Made by a program: the position numbers and the translations under genes. From Alteromonas sp. CI.11.F.A3 (lineage in GTDB: Bacteria > Pseudomonadota > Gammaproteobacteria > Enterobacterales > Alteromonadaceae), in assembly GCF_032925565.1 (NCBI RefSeq), contig NZ_CP136708.1, positions 3,534,001 through 3,598,000 on the forward strand: DNA of 64,000 nt, read 5' to 3'. The notes below the pieces were generated by a model. It ran no database searches and was not told the origin of the DNA. It saw only the letters and a program-made list of their open reading frames with translations. Below, one piece after another: positions 53,896-63,178 of this stretch. Every line of letters begins with the position of its first letter. The first letter of the stretch is position 1.

Positions 53896-55263
53896 GTGAA
53901 TAAAGTAAACGTGAGCATGGAATATAAGGTAAAAGTTGTCAGTGCGGTGTCGGATATTCCCCAAGCTATATGGGATGACCTTGCTAGAGGCGAAGGCCCT
54001 TTCTTACGTTACGACTTTTTAAATGCGTTAGAACAAAGTGGATGCTGCAATGAAGCTTCTGGTTGGATACCGCAACATCTTGTCATTGAAAAAGCTGCTG
54101 TAGCTGACCAATGCCATGCAAATGACCGAGCGCCTCTATCTGACCAATCGCTTATAACTGAACAAGCCCTTGCAAATGATCAAGCCTCGTCTAACGAAGA
54201 AGCATTCTCTGCATCAGATGAAAGTACGGTAATCGCCATTATTCCCGGTTATTTAAAAACCCACAGCTATGGCGAATACGTGTTTGACCATTCATGGGCC
54301 AATGCATACCACCAGCATGGTATTCCTTATTATCCGAAGTGGATTGCCGCAATCCCCTTTACGCCCGTTACCGGATCACGAATATTAACCCGTGAAGAGG
54401 CATCATTTAACGAAGCGCTTATAACGCTCATTTCTGATACCGTGCAATCGATTGGCGAAGAAACCGTCTCTTCCTGCCATTGGCTATTTACCGATGCCCG
54501 CACGCAAAGAATCCTCGGCAATAACTCAGATTTGCTCACTCGATACGCTGTTCAATTTCAATGGCATAATTATCAATACACCAATTTCGACAGCTTTTTA
54601 AATGCGCTAACGTCGCGCAAACGTCGTGACATGAAAAAAACACAACGAAAGCTGGTTGAACAAGGCATTCACTACCGCCATTTATGTGGGAATGAAATCA
54701 CCGATGAGGTACTCGATTTCTTCTTGCAGTGCTACCAAGCAACGTATTTAAAACGTAGCGGCCACACAGGCTATTTGAATGAGGCATTTTTTCATCAGTT
54801 GCGCGATACCATGGCCAACAATATGCTTATTATCACTGCGTTTAAGCATGATTGCCTGATGGCCAGCGCGTTGTTTTTTTATGATGACTCGGGGTTATAT
54901 GGCAGATACTGGGGGGCATTAGAGGAAGTCAGCGGACTACATTTTGCGTGTTGTTACTTTGAAGGCATTGCGTTTGCGATAGAGAAAAAGCTTCCACTTT
55001 TTAACCCTGGCACTCAAGGCGAGCATAAGATTCTCCGGGGGTTTGAACCTATTTACTGCCAGTCGCAACATCAATTGTTTTCGGCCCCCTTTCATGATGC
55101 TGTAGCGTCATTTTTACAACAAGAATCAGAACATATTGTTGCGTATTTCAATCAAGCCCAAGATGTTTTACCTTTTAATAACGATATAACACCTACCCTT
55201 AAAACGACAAACACCCCTAACCCTTTGTTAGCGGTGAATAATCATAATGAGAAAACGATATGA
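53896..55263 (+). CDS. COG3146-type acyl-CoA N-acyltransferase-like protein
   Basis: A 455-residue protein of the DUF482/COG3146 family (FemAB-like GNAT fold). The family block YVFDHSWANAYHQHGIPYYPKW and the ITAFKHDCLMASALFFYDDSGLYGRYWGA segment are recognisable. The family is sometimes called peptidoglycan biosynthesis-like, but no reaction is proved. Residues about 70-100 are an imperfect Asp-Gln-Ala-rich repeat insert that family members usually lack. The start is a GTG at 53896; the ATG at 53917 is an alternative. Its stop overlaps the ATG of the M13 peptidase gene, so the two are translationally coupled. Confidence 0.8.
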   Translation: MNKVNVSMEYKVKVVSAVSDIPQAIWDDLARGEGPFLRYDFLNALEQSGCCNEASGWIPQHLVIEKAAVADQCHANDRAPLSDQSLITEQALANDQASSNEEAFSASDESTVIAIIPGYLKTHSYGEYVFDHSWANAYHQHGIPYYPKWIAAIPFTPVTGSRILTREEASFNEALITLISDTVQSIGEETVSSCHWLFTDARTQRILGNNSDLLTRYAVQFQWHNYQYTNFDSFLNALTSRKRRDMKKTQRKLVEQGIHYRHLCGNEITDEVLDFFLQCYQATYLKRSGHTGYLNEAFFHQLRDTMANNMLIITAFKHDCLMASALFFYDDSGLYGRYWGALEEVSGLHFACCYFEGIAFAIEKKLPLFNPGTQGEHKILRGFEPIYCQSQHQLFSAPFHDAVASFLQQESEHIVAYFNQAQDVLPFNNDITPTLKTTNTPNPLLAVNNHNEKTI

Positions 55264-57338
55264 AACAAAAACTACTCGCGCTAGCCATAGCAGCATCGCT
55301 AGGCTTAGCAGGCTGTGGTCAGCCAGAACAAAATAAACAACAAGCTGCTGACAAGATGGCAATGGAAGAAGAGCAAGGTCAAGCTGAACTAGGTTCATTT
55401 GGCGTAGACTTATCTGCCCGAAACGAAGCCGTTAAACCTGGCGACGACTTCTTCATGTACGCTGGCGGTACCTGGTACGACAATTATGAGCTTCCTGCCG
55501 ATAAAACCCGATTCGGTGCCTTCACTGCCCTTGCTGAGCGCAGTGAAGAGCAGGTCAAAAATATTATTGACGGGTTAATGGAAAAAGAAGACTTGAACGC
55601 TGATGAACAGCTAGTTCATGATTTTTTCGTGTCTTATATGGATGTCGAAACCCTTAACGAAAAAGGGCTTACACCGATTTCTGATGTGCTGTCATCTATT
55701 GATGCTATTGCGTCAACCAAAGACTTAACTGAAGTATTTGGTAAAAGTTGGCTCACCGGTGCGAGTTCTCCTATTGATACTGGCATGTGGTACAACCGTT
55801 TAGATCCGAATGAGTACCAGCTTAGCGTTGGTGTGGGCGGCCTTAGTTTACCTGATCGCGATTACTACATTAGCGATCATGAAAGGTTCGTGAAAATTCG
55901 TGAAGCTTACTTGGCGCACATCGAACAAATGTTGAACTTTGCGGGCGTAGAAAATGCGGCTGAACAAGCTGCCACCATTCTTAAGCTTGAAACTGAGATA
56001 GCAAACATTCAGTGGCCTCGTGAGAAACGTCGCGACCGCGACCTTACATTAAATCAAATTGAGCGCAGCAAACTTACTGATGCTTATCCTCAATTTGATT
56101 GGGACACATTTTTAGCCCAAACCGGCTTTAAAGCGCCTGAACTTAACATCACCCAGCCTGAACCCATCAATGATGTTATTGATATTATCAATGAAACCAG
56201 CCTTGATGATTGGAAGGCTTACTTGACTTACCACACCATTAAAAACAATGCAGGCTTACTATCAGAAGATATTTATCTGGCCAACTTTGACTTTTATGGC
56301 ACAACGTTAAGTGGTCAGCAGGAGCCTCGCCCTCGCTGGAAGCGTGCCGTAAGCCAAATGGCTGGTACTGAGTCTTTAGGGTTTGCCATTGGTAAGATAT
56401 ACGTTACTGAGTATTTCCCTGAAAGTTCGAAAGCACAAATGGCCGAGTTGGTTGAAAATTTACGTACGGCACTGAACGAACGTATCGATAACCTAGATTG
56501 GATGAGTGAAGACACCAAAGTTAATGCGAAAGAAAAGCTGATGGCGTTTCGCCCTAAGATTGGCTACCCAGACAAATGGCAATCTTTCGATGGCTTAACC
56601 ATCAACAGTGATGACTTGCTAGGAAACGTGCGTAATCTTAGAGAGTTTTTCAAAGCTGAAGGTATTGCGAAAGAGCTAGAAAAAACCGACCGTGAGCGTT
56701 GGGGCATGACGCCACAACGTGTTAACGCGTATTACAACAGTTCGTTTAACGAAATTGTTTTCCCTGCCGCTATTCTTCAGCCGCCGTTTTTCGATCCTAA
56801 TGCTGATGCTGCAGTAAACTATGGTGCAATTGGCGCTGTTATTGGCCATGAAATGGGTCATGGTTTTGACGATCAGGGTTCTAAGTCTGATGCTAACGGT
56901 ATTCAGCGTAACTGGTGGACTGACGAAGACCGCGCTGCATTTGAGAAAAAAGCCGATATGCTGGCCGAGCAATACAACCAATACGAGCCGATTGAAGGTA
57001 ACTTCGTTAATGGTCGTAACAGCTTAGGCGAAAACATTGGTGATGTAGGTGGTTTGTCTATGGCTTATCATGCTTACAAACTAAGCTTAAATGGTGAAGA
57101 AGCGCCGGTTATTGATGGCCTAACTGGCGATCAACGTTTCTTCCTTGCATGGGCGCAAGTGTGGCGTGAAAAGCGTACTGAGGAAAGCATGTTGAACCAG
57201 CTACGTGGTGGAACGCATGCTCCAGGTCGTTACCGTGCGCAAGCACCACGAAACCACGATGCTTGGTACGAAGCTTTTAACGTTCAACCTGGCGATGATT
57301 TGTATCTTGAGCCAGAAGAACGAGTTCGTATTTGGTAA
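55260..57338 (+). CDS. pepO: M13-family zinc metallopeptidase lipoprotein (PepO-like)
   Basis: A 692-residue neprilysin-like peptidase. The N-terminus is a lipoprotein signal with lipobox LAGCG, so the enzyme is probably anchored in the cell envelope. The zinc site is HEMGH (530-534, catalytic E531), the third ligand E591 lies in GENIGDVGG, and the substrate-binding NAYYN segment is at about 490. These residues complete the M13 active site. It cleaves short peptides. It overlaps the preceding gene by four bases. Confidence 0.95.
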   Translation: MKQKLLALAIAASLGLAGCGQPEQNKQQAADKMAMEEEQGQAELGSFGVDLSARNEAVKPGDDFFMYAGGTWYDNYELPADKTRFGAFTALAERSEEQVKNIIDGLMEKEDLNADEQLVHDFFVSYMDVETLNEKGLTPISDVLSSIDAIASTKDLTEVFGKSWLTGASSPIDTGMWYNRLDPNEYQLSVGVGGLSLPDRDYYISDHERFVKIREAYLAHIEQMLNFAGVENAAEQAATILKLETEIANIQWPREKRRDRDLTLNQIERSKLTDAYPQFDWDTFLAQTGFKAPELNITQPEPINDVIDIINETSLDDWKAYLTYHTIKNNAGLLSEDIYLANFDFYGTTLSGQQEPRPRWKRAVSQMAGTESLGFAIGKIYVTEYFPESSKAQMAELVENLRTALNERIDNLDWMSEDTKVNAKEKLMAFRPKIGYPDKWQSFDGLTINSDDLLGNVRNLREFFKAEGIAKELEKTDRERWGMTPQRVNAYYNSSFNEIVFPAAILQPPFFDPNADAAVNYGAIGAVIGHEMGHGFDDQGSKSDANGIQRNWWTDEDRAAFEKKADMLAEQYNQYEPIEGNFVNGRNSLGENIGDVGGLSMAYHAYKLSLNGEEAPVIDGLTGDQRFFLAWAQVWREKRTEESMLNQLRGGTHAPGRYRAQAPRNHDAWYEAFNVQPGDDLYLEPEERVRIW

Positions 57339-57350
57339 TGTTAGTGGATA

Positions 57351-57377
57351 CCCATGCGGACGCTTTGTCCGTGTGGG
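57351..57377 (+). terminator. Probable terminator after the M13 peptidase gene
   Basis: CCCATGCGGAC and GTCCGTGTGGG pair with one mismatch around a 5-base loop, followed by CTTCTTT, a weak T-tract. It lies 12 bases past the stop. Confidence 0.6.
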
Positions 57378-57458
57378 CTTCTTTGATGACAATATTTGTA
57401 TTTGCAGCTTTTATAGTTAAAGGCTTTTAACCCCACACTCCCGACTACCACGCCGCTT

Positions 57459-58040
57459 TTATTGATATTGTGATAGCACCAATCGTACATAACGCTTCAC
57501 CGCGTTACTCGTCCTAATCACATTTTCCTTATTATTTTGCTTTTCACCTTCAAGGGCATTGCGTAACCAAAAACCATCTATCATAGCTGCGGTAGACAAC
57601 GCTGCCTCTTTGGCATGCTCCCTAGGAATAAGGTTTGCAAAACTATAGGTTAAGTTACTTTCTAACCGTTTGTGGTTTATTCGTTGAAGACGGTGTAAGC
57701 CTTTATTGTGCAATGATAACGCCCAAAAATTCAGCCATGTATTGGTGGCTGAGGATTCTTGCTGTTCACCGGAAAAATTGCTTTCAATAATGGCGTCTAA
57801 GCGCTCTAAATGGCTGCTAAAACTACCCTGCAGTTTCAACTTTTCAAGCAGGTATCGCATAGCGGCTTCAATTAGCCCCTGTTTATCACCAAAATAATGG
57901 CTAATAATACCGGTTGAAAGACCCGCTTGTTTACTAATCAAACTAATGGTGGCGCTGTGAAACCCGTGCTCAGCTATGACCACCAAGGTGGCATCGATTA
58001 GCTGCTGCTTTCGAATGGGCTCCATTCCTACTTTAGGCAT
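57459..58040 (-). CDS. betI: BetI-type TetR-family regulator
   Basis: A 193-residue TetR repressor. The N-terminus MPKVGMEPIRKQQLIDATL and helix-turn-helix TISLISKQAGLSTGIISHYFGDKQGL are very close to BetI, the choline-sensing repressor of glycine betaine synthesis. Length is that of BetI (195 in E. coli). The frame runs to 58166 through the end of the next gene; the ATG at 58040 with GGAG eight bases upstream gives the standard N-terminus. No betA, betB or betT lies in the window. It is 74 bases downstream of a TBDR gene on the same strand and may regulate it. Confidence 0.85.
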   Translation of the reverse strand: MPKVGMEPIRKQQLIDATLVVIAEHGFHSATISLISKQAGLSTGIISHYFGDKQGLIEAAMRYLLEKLKLQGSFSSHLERLDAIIESNFSGEQQESSATNTWLNFWALSLHNKGLHRLQRINHKRLESNLTYSFANLIPREHAKEAALSTAAMIDGFWLRNALEGEKQNNKENVIRTSNAVKRYVRLVLSQYQ

Positions 58041-58114
58041 GTAACTGCTCCATACCGTATGAGCCGCTGCAACGCACTTTTCATGTACGTTGCAACAACC
58101 CGTCTTACAGTGAA

Positions 58115-60529
58115 TTAAAACGTTAAACGTGCATTGATGGCGACTGCGCGTGGCGCACCTATCCAAAATGCGTTAGGGGCGATGGTAGAAGCATAATCCT
58201 CATCTAGCACATTGTTTACGGTTAGGCGAACTTCAAGCTCTTCCATGCCTTGACCTATATTGCTAATGTATCCACCAATATAAAGGTCGCTAACCAAATA
58301 GTCATCTACTTCAGCGGTATTGTAAATATCGATGAAACGAGAGTCGACATACTTTGTCGATATACCGGCGAAATAATTGTTTTTACTCCAATCTAGGCTA
58401 ATAACTGCCATGGTATCTGGCGTACCTATCACCATATTCCCTTTTACTGCTACCAATGAAGATTCAGAGTTTGTGGTATCTGCAATAGCGGCTTGGGCAT
58501 TGGCTAGTGAGTCGTACTGGGTACCTGTGCCACCAATGGTTTCAATGTATTCCGATTCACTTAATGTTAGCGAGGTAAATACAGTAAGGTTGTCGGTAAT
58601 CGCAAAGTCAGCAGACATTTCAAAACCGCTAGACTCAATCCCCCCTACATTTCGATATCCACCTGCCGCGGCTTCTAAAAAGTCGATACCGCTAGCAGTT
58701 TCATTGCTGGTGAATTGAATGCGGTTATTAAACTCAATGGTGTAGTAAGTAATATTGGCATTGAATTTAGCGCTTGAATAACGAAGACCTACATCAATAT
58801 TCTCTGCAGTTTCTGGTTCAATAAAGCGCAAGTCCGTATCGTCACGCTCAAGTTGTGCGTCTTTTATTGATGCGAAGTTTTCACCGTAGCCAGCGAACAG
58901 TTCCAAGCCATCTATGGCGATAGGTGCTACAAAGCCAGCAGAAAATAGCGTGTCTGAATCAGAATTAACGTCAAGGTTATTAGCGCTGTCGAAGTTGTCG
59001 TTCTTAGCAATATCAACATTAAAGCGCTTAGCGCCTAGACGTACTTTCGCTATTCCAAAATCAATTTCGTCTTCTACGTAATACATTAAGGTATCAATAG
59101 GGAAACTGCGATCATACTGCACCCAGTAAGGCGAGTTATTAAAATCGTAACCAATCGCCGAATCAGTGATTTTGTGCCAATCTCGGTATTCATCACGCTC
59201 ATAATCTTCCCACCACAATCCAAAGCGAAGCGTATTATCGAACTCGCCTAACTTGGCATACCAGATGCCATCTGCATTAAAACCAAGGCGCTCTTTGTTG
59301 TAATGTGTGTGTCGGTACGAGCCAACTGGAATTGCACCTTGTTCGTGACAGCTTGGGTCGTACTCGGCCCCTGCCCCGCCATAAGGAAAGGTAATTGAAC
59401 TTGCACAGCCAGCAATAGGAGAAAGCTGCATGCCATCGCGGTCTACAAAGTAGATATTGCCAAGTGCACTACCACCATAGACCGTGTTTCCGTTGACCAA
59501 CTCTGAGTGACCGTCAGCGCCGTCATCTTTTACGTCTACAAGATACGGTGGCACCCAATCACCACGTCCTTCGTTTTCGTGATAATAGACACTTGTCGAC
59601 ATATCGACGGCGCCAATAGAAAACTCTGCTTTCAAGTAAGCTAATAGATTTTCACGTAAAGTAGACCAGCCACGACGATAAGATTGGTCTTGGTAGGGGA
59701 TACCGGTCCATTCACTGGTGAGCTGATCCCAGTCAGGGTTTTGCGCATATTGCTCTAGGCTATAAATTCGTTGGTAGTTTTCTTCATGGGTATCGTCATA
59801 TGACACATAGCCGGTTAGCGCAACGTCTTCCACCATAGAGGTTACTTTCAACGCCAGGTGATCACGGGTATTTTCAGCCACTTGATCCATGAAGTCGCTG
59901 CTTTCTTGTGTAGATAGACTGATCCACGCGTACGTATCTTTTAAGATTTCGCCGGTGTCATAACGCACATAGTATTTTGAAGCATCAAACTCCCCCGCCG
60001 TCACGCTCGCGACAAAGCCTTCTTCATCGCTCGGATTAATAGTCGTAAAGTTTAGCGTACCGCCTAGCGCTTCATGAGAGCGAGAGGCAATATCAGACGT
60101 ACCTTGTGATACTTCTATGGTTTGTAGGTTTTCAGTATCAATATAGCGGTTTGCTTTAGCACCGCCGCCATAGTTCGAGTTGCCGTTGGCAATACCATCT
60201 ACCGTCATACCGATTTGCTGTTCATTAAGGTTAACTTGAAAACCACGAATAACAATAGAAGTAGACCAATCATCGGCCCCAAAGGTATCACCTTCGTTAA
60301 TTAGCACACCCGGTAAGTTATCTACCACGGCAAGCACACTGCTTAAATTTGCTTGCTGTTTTTGCATGTCGTCAGAAGCCGCGTTATTGGCGTATGACAC
60401 ACTTCGCCCAACAACCGTAATTTCTTCTATTTCGGTAGATTTATTTTCCGTAACAGCTTCTGCATGGCTATTTGAAACACCTGATAATCCGGCAAGTACA
60501 CTAAGTGCAATAAGATGGTAACGCGTCAT
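58115..60529 (-). CDS. TonB-dependent receptor linked to BetI
   Basis: An 804-residue TBDR. The signal peptide is MTRYHLIALSVLAGLSGVSNSHA; a TonB-box-like EEITVVGRS follows, then the plug with IVIRGFQVNLNEQQIGMTVDGIA and TIEVSQGTSDIASRSHEALGG, and the barrel, ending ARLTF. The frame opens at 60568, but the ATG at 60529 (with AAGGGA upstream) starts the signal peptide. The substrate is unknown; a BetI-type regulator directly downstream and a BetI-like palindrome upstream suggest choline or a related quaternary amine or phospholipid headgroup compound. This is inferred. Confidence 0.88.
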   Translation of the reverse strand: MTRYHLIALSVLAGLSGVSNSHAEAVTENKSTEIEEITVVGRSVSYANNAASDDMQKQQANLSSVLAVVDNLPGVLINEGDTFGADDWSTSIVIRGFQVNLNEQQIGMTVDGIANGNSNYGGGAKANRYIDTENLQTIEVSQGTSDIASRSHEALGGTLNFTTINPSDEEGFVASVTAGEFDASKYYVRYDTGEILKDTYAWISLSTQESSDFMDQVAENTRDHLALKVTSMVEDVALTGYVSYDDTHEENYQRIYSLEQYAQNPDWDQLTSEWTGIPYQDQSYRRGWSTLRENLLAYLKAEFSIGAVDMSTSVYYHENEGRGDWVPPYLVDVKDDGADGHSELVNGNTVYGGSALGNIYFVDRDGMQLSPIAGCASSITFPYGGAGAEYDPSCHEQGAIPVGSYRHTHYNKERLGFNADGIWYAKLGEFDNTLRFGLWWEDYERDEYRDWHKITDSAIGYDFNNSPYWVQYDRSFPIDTLMYYVEDEIDFGIAKVRLGAKRFNVDIAKNDNFDSANNLDVNSDSDTLFSAGFVAPIAIDGLELFAGYGENFASIKDAQLERDDTDLRFIEPETAENIDVGLRYSSAKFNANITYYTIEFNNRIQFTSNETASGIDFLEAAAGGYRNVGGIESSGFEMSADFAITDNLTVFTSLTLSESEYIETIGGTGTQYDSLANAQAAIADTTNSESSLVAVKGNMVIGTPDTMAVISLDWSKNNYFAGISTKYVDSRFIDIYNTAEVDDYLVSDLYIGGYISNIGQGMEELEVRLTVNNVLDEDYASTIAPNAFWIGAPRAVAINARLTF

Positions 60530-60610
60530 GTGTATGTTTCCCTTTTTAATAGTTTGAGTATTTTTCACCCAATCAGCTTAAAAAGCGGATGTGACAGTTA
60601 CGTTAAGTTA

Positions 60611-60626
60611 AATTGAACATTCAATT
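60611..60626. promoter_or_regulatory. BetI-like palindrome upstream of the receptor
   Basis: Arms AATTGAA and TTCAATT with a two-base CA centre, 82 bases before the receptor start. From memory BetI operators have a similar ATTGRACGTTCAAT-like core. The match is by eye only. Confidence 0.5.
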
Positions 60627-60660
60627 AATAAAAAATGACAGATTATGAAAAAAGCACCAA

Positions 60661-60690
60661 AAAAAAGCCCTTCGCGAGAAGGGCTTTTAT
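60661..60690. terminator. Terminator downstream of the SulP gene
   Basis: AAAAAAGCCCTTC-GCGA-GAAGGGCTTTT is a strong hairpin with A/T runs on both sides, so it works for the minus-strand SulP transcript. Confidence 0.88.
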
Positions 60691-60714
60691 TAAATACACT
60701 TAATTATCATAAAG

Positions 60715-62352
60715 TTAAGATTGCGATACAGCGTTAAAATTAACTTCTTGATTCGGTGATTCCGTCACTTTTTTTTTCGCATAAAGTAATGCGTCGTGCA
60801 AGTTATCGTAAATAACGATACCTGGATGGTTAACACAGATGCTCTCTAGCACTTCGTTCACCGCGGCATTAGCACCGCAAATCACTAGTTGTCTACCTGC
60901 CGCCATAGCATCCACAGTTACCGTTTCTACCGCCATTGCCGCAGACACATCCACAGTAGGCACACGGGTGAAATCTAAGATCATCACCTTAGAACCTGCT
61001 TTTACGTTGTCTCTTACATGGTGACCTACATCAGCAGCGGCACCAAAACTTAACGGACCGCCGAAGCTGAAGATAGAGACCTTGCCTTTTAGCGACTCAA
61101 GTAACGCATTTTCTTCCGGGTCGTTAAGCGACTCAGGAATTTTACGAAGCTCTTCAAGTTGTAAGTGAGCAACTTGACGGACGTAAGCTAACGCAGCAAA
61201 TACCACGCCCACACCCACAGCAGTGATTAGGTCAACAAACACAGTAAGTGCAAGTACTAGGATCATTAAACCGAAATCCCAGCGAGGACCTTTGTGAGCG
61301 CGCTTTAAGTAGCTCCAATCAATAATGTCTAAACCGACTTTAACCAAAATACCGGCTAGTACAGCATGAGGGATTTTCGCCGCAAGTGGGCTAAGACCCA
61401 ACACAATCGCAAGTAATACCAATGCGTGGACCATACCCGAAATACGGTCTTTACCACCGCTGCGAATATTTACAACCGTTCGCATGGTGGCACCAGCCCC
61501 AGCAATACCGCCAATGAAACCCGCTACAGTGTTACCAATACCCTGACCGATTAGCTCTCTATTGCTATCGTGGCGGGTACGGGTCATGTTGTCGGCAACC
61601 AATGAGGTCAATAAACTATCGATAGCACCTAGAATCGCAAGAATAAACGCAGCTTCTAAGATTAATAATGCTGTACCTTGCTCGAATACTGGCATTTGGA
61701 TGCTAGGTAAACCTGTTGGGATCTGACCTAAGATAGGCACAGATAACGCTAAGCTTGCAAGCGTACCGATGATAAGTGCTGCTAGCGCACCCGGTACATA
61801 TTTACCTAATGATGCTGGCCATTTGTAGGCAATAATTAGTGTACCAATACCTAAACCTAGGGTGGCAAAATTAATATCTGCAAGCGCAGTTGGTAAATAA
61901 CTTAATGCACCAATAGTACCGCCTGGAGGCTCATGCCCTAAAAGACGACCTAATTGTAGAATAATAATAATGGCACCTATACCCGACATAAAGCCCGATA
62001 TAACAGGGTATGGTACTAGCCGGATGTATTCTCCAACCTTTAAGAAGCCGAAGATAATCTGAAAAATACCGGCAAGTATAACTGCGGTAAAGATCAAGCT
62101 TGCATCACCAGATAGGCTAGCAAACAAACCGGCTAATACCACCACCATAGGCCCAGTTGGCCCAGAAATTTGTGACGGCGTACCACCAAACAATGCGGCG
62201 AAGAACCCTACCGCAATGGCGCCATAAAGACCGGCCATCGGGCCAAGTCCTGAGGCTACCCCTAGCGCCAAGGCTAGCGGTAAAGCAACAATACCGGCGG
62301 TTAAACCACCGGTAATGTCACCCCGTAAATTACTTACATTTAACTTAAACAT
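60715..62352 (-). CDS. SulP-family anion transporter, possible bicarbonate transporter
   Basis: A 545-residue SLC26/SulP permease with 14-span-type membrane part and a C-terminal STAS domain (about 410-525, VMILDFTRVPTVDVSAAMAVETV). The family start GDITGGLTAGIVALPLALALGVASG and the GGTPSQISGPTGPMVVVLA segment are present. SulP proteins import sulfate, bicarbonate (BicA) or dicarboxylates. A beta-carbonic anhydrase 35 bases upstream in the same operon suggests bicarbonate. The substrate cannot be fixed from sequence alone. Confidence 0.9.
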   Translation of the reverse strand: MFKLNVSNLRGDITGGLTAGIVALPLALALGVASGLGPMAGLYGAIAVGFFAALFGGTPSQISGPTGPMVVVLAGLFASLSGDASLIFTAVILAGIFQIIFGFLKVGEYIRLVPYPVISGFMSGIGAIIIILQLGRLLGHEPPGGTIGALSYLPTALADINFATLGLGIGTLIIAYKWPASLGKYVPGALAALIIGTLASLALSVPILGQIPTGLPSIQMPVFEQGTALLILEAAFILAILGAIDSLLTSLVADNMTRTRHDSNRELIGQGIGNTVAGFIGGIAGAGATMRTVVNIRSGGKDRISGMVHALVLLAIVLGLSPLAAKIPHAVLAGILVKVGLDIIDWSYLKRAHKGPRWDFGLMILVLALTVFVDLITAVGVGVVFAALAYVRQVAHLQLEELRKIPESLNDPEENALLESLKGKVSIFSFGGPLSFGAAADVGHHVRDNVKAGSKVMILDFTRVPTVDVSAAMAVETVTVDAMAAGRQLVICGANAAVNEVLESICVNHPGIVIYDNLHDALLYAKKKVTESPNQEVNFNAVSQS

Positions 62353-62387
62353 GGAATGTTTCCTAAGTTCTTAACGCGCAAAAGTGC

Positions 62388-63035
62388 TTAGCGTGCAAGC
62401 TGCGCTTCTGCGTGAGATTGATCCATTACCTCAAACTCACCAGACTCGCTGTTGTAGCACAACACTTCGCCACTACCTATATTATAAACCCAACCATGAA
62501 GAGTAACTTGTTTGTTCGCAATTTTTGCGGCAACAGCAGGATGTGTACGTAAATGCTGAATTTGCTGTACCACGTTTTCTTTTGTTACATCTTCTAAATG
62601 ATCGTGGGTTAGTTCAGAACAACCACTACGCTCTTTAACAACTTCAGTCGCAGCGCGACAATGGCCTAGCCACTCTTTAACATGAGGCAATGAAGCGAGC
62701 CCTTCAGGCTTTAACGCACCTTTCATTGCGCCACAATCTGTGTGCCCGCAAACAACGATATGCGTAACGCCCAGTGCTGCAACAGCAAATTCGATTGAGG
62801 CGGTCATACCACCTGTTTGGTTGCTATGCGGAGGCACGATGTTGCCTGCGTTACGACAGATAAACAGTTCGCCTGGTTCGGTTTGCGTCACCAAATTAGG
62901 ATCGATACGAGAGTCTGAACACGTGATGAAAAGCACTTCTGGGTTCTGACCATTCGCCAGCTTTTGGAAGGCCGCTTTTTTCCCCGGATAAACTTCCTTC
63001 TGGAATTTAGCAACACCCGAAATTACGTGATCCAT
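62388..63035 (-). CDS. Beta-class carbonic anhydrase
   Basis: A 215-residue zinc enzyme that interconverts CO2 and bicarbonate. The zinc ligands are C39 (in FITCSDSRID, with D41 and R43 forming the dyad), H98 and C101 in CGHTDCGAMKG. The frame extends to 63080, but the ATG at 63035 has GGAG seven bases upstream and begins the usual MDHVISGVAKFQKEVYPGK. It is the first gene of the carbonic anhydrase-SulP operon and is divergent from an OxyR-like regulator. An inverted repeat CGACAC-CA-GTGTCG lies at 63075-63088 in its leader. Confidence 0.96.
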   Translation of the reverse strand: MDHVISGVAKFQKEVYPGKKAAFQKLANGQNPEVLFITCSDSRIDPNLVTQTEPGELFICRNAGNIVPPHSNQTGGMTASIEFAVAALGVTHIVVCGHTDCGAMKGALKPEGLASLPHVKEWLGHCRAATEVVKERSGCSELTHDHLEDVTKENVVQQIQHLRTHPAVAAKIANKQVTLHGWVYNIGSGEVLCYNSESGEFEVMDQSHAEAQLAR

Positions 63036-63119
63036 AAATTTCTCCATTAAATAATAATTATTGTCTTTTACTGTCGACACCAGTGTCGCCTGATAGATTA
63101 ATAGTTTAATATACTAGTT

Positions 63120-63142
63120 CGTGATAGCTCTTAACTATCACG
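63120..63142. promoter_or_regulatory. OxyR-type inverted repeat between carbonic anhydrase and the OxyR-like gene
   Basis: Perfect arms CGTGATAG and CTATCACG with a 7-base centre contain ATAG-N7-CTAT, including the internal T and A positions of the OxyR consensus. A weaker second half (ATAG-N9-CTAG) lies to the left. It is about 37 bases before the regulator start. Confidence 0.65.
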
Positions 63143-63178
63143 CTATTTGAATTATAAAATTAAGGCGACGTAATCACC

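Noticed and set aside
58041..58166. N-terminal extension of BetI overlapping the receptor gene
   Set aside because: Homology begins at the ATG at 58040 with a good ribosome binding site; the extension has no family support.
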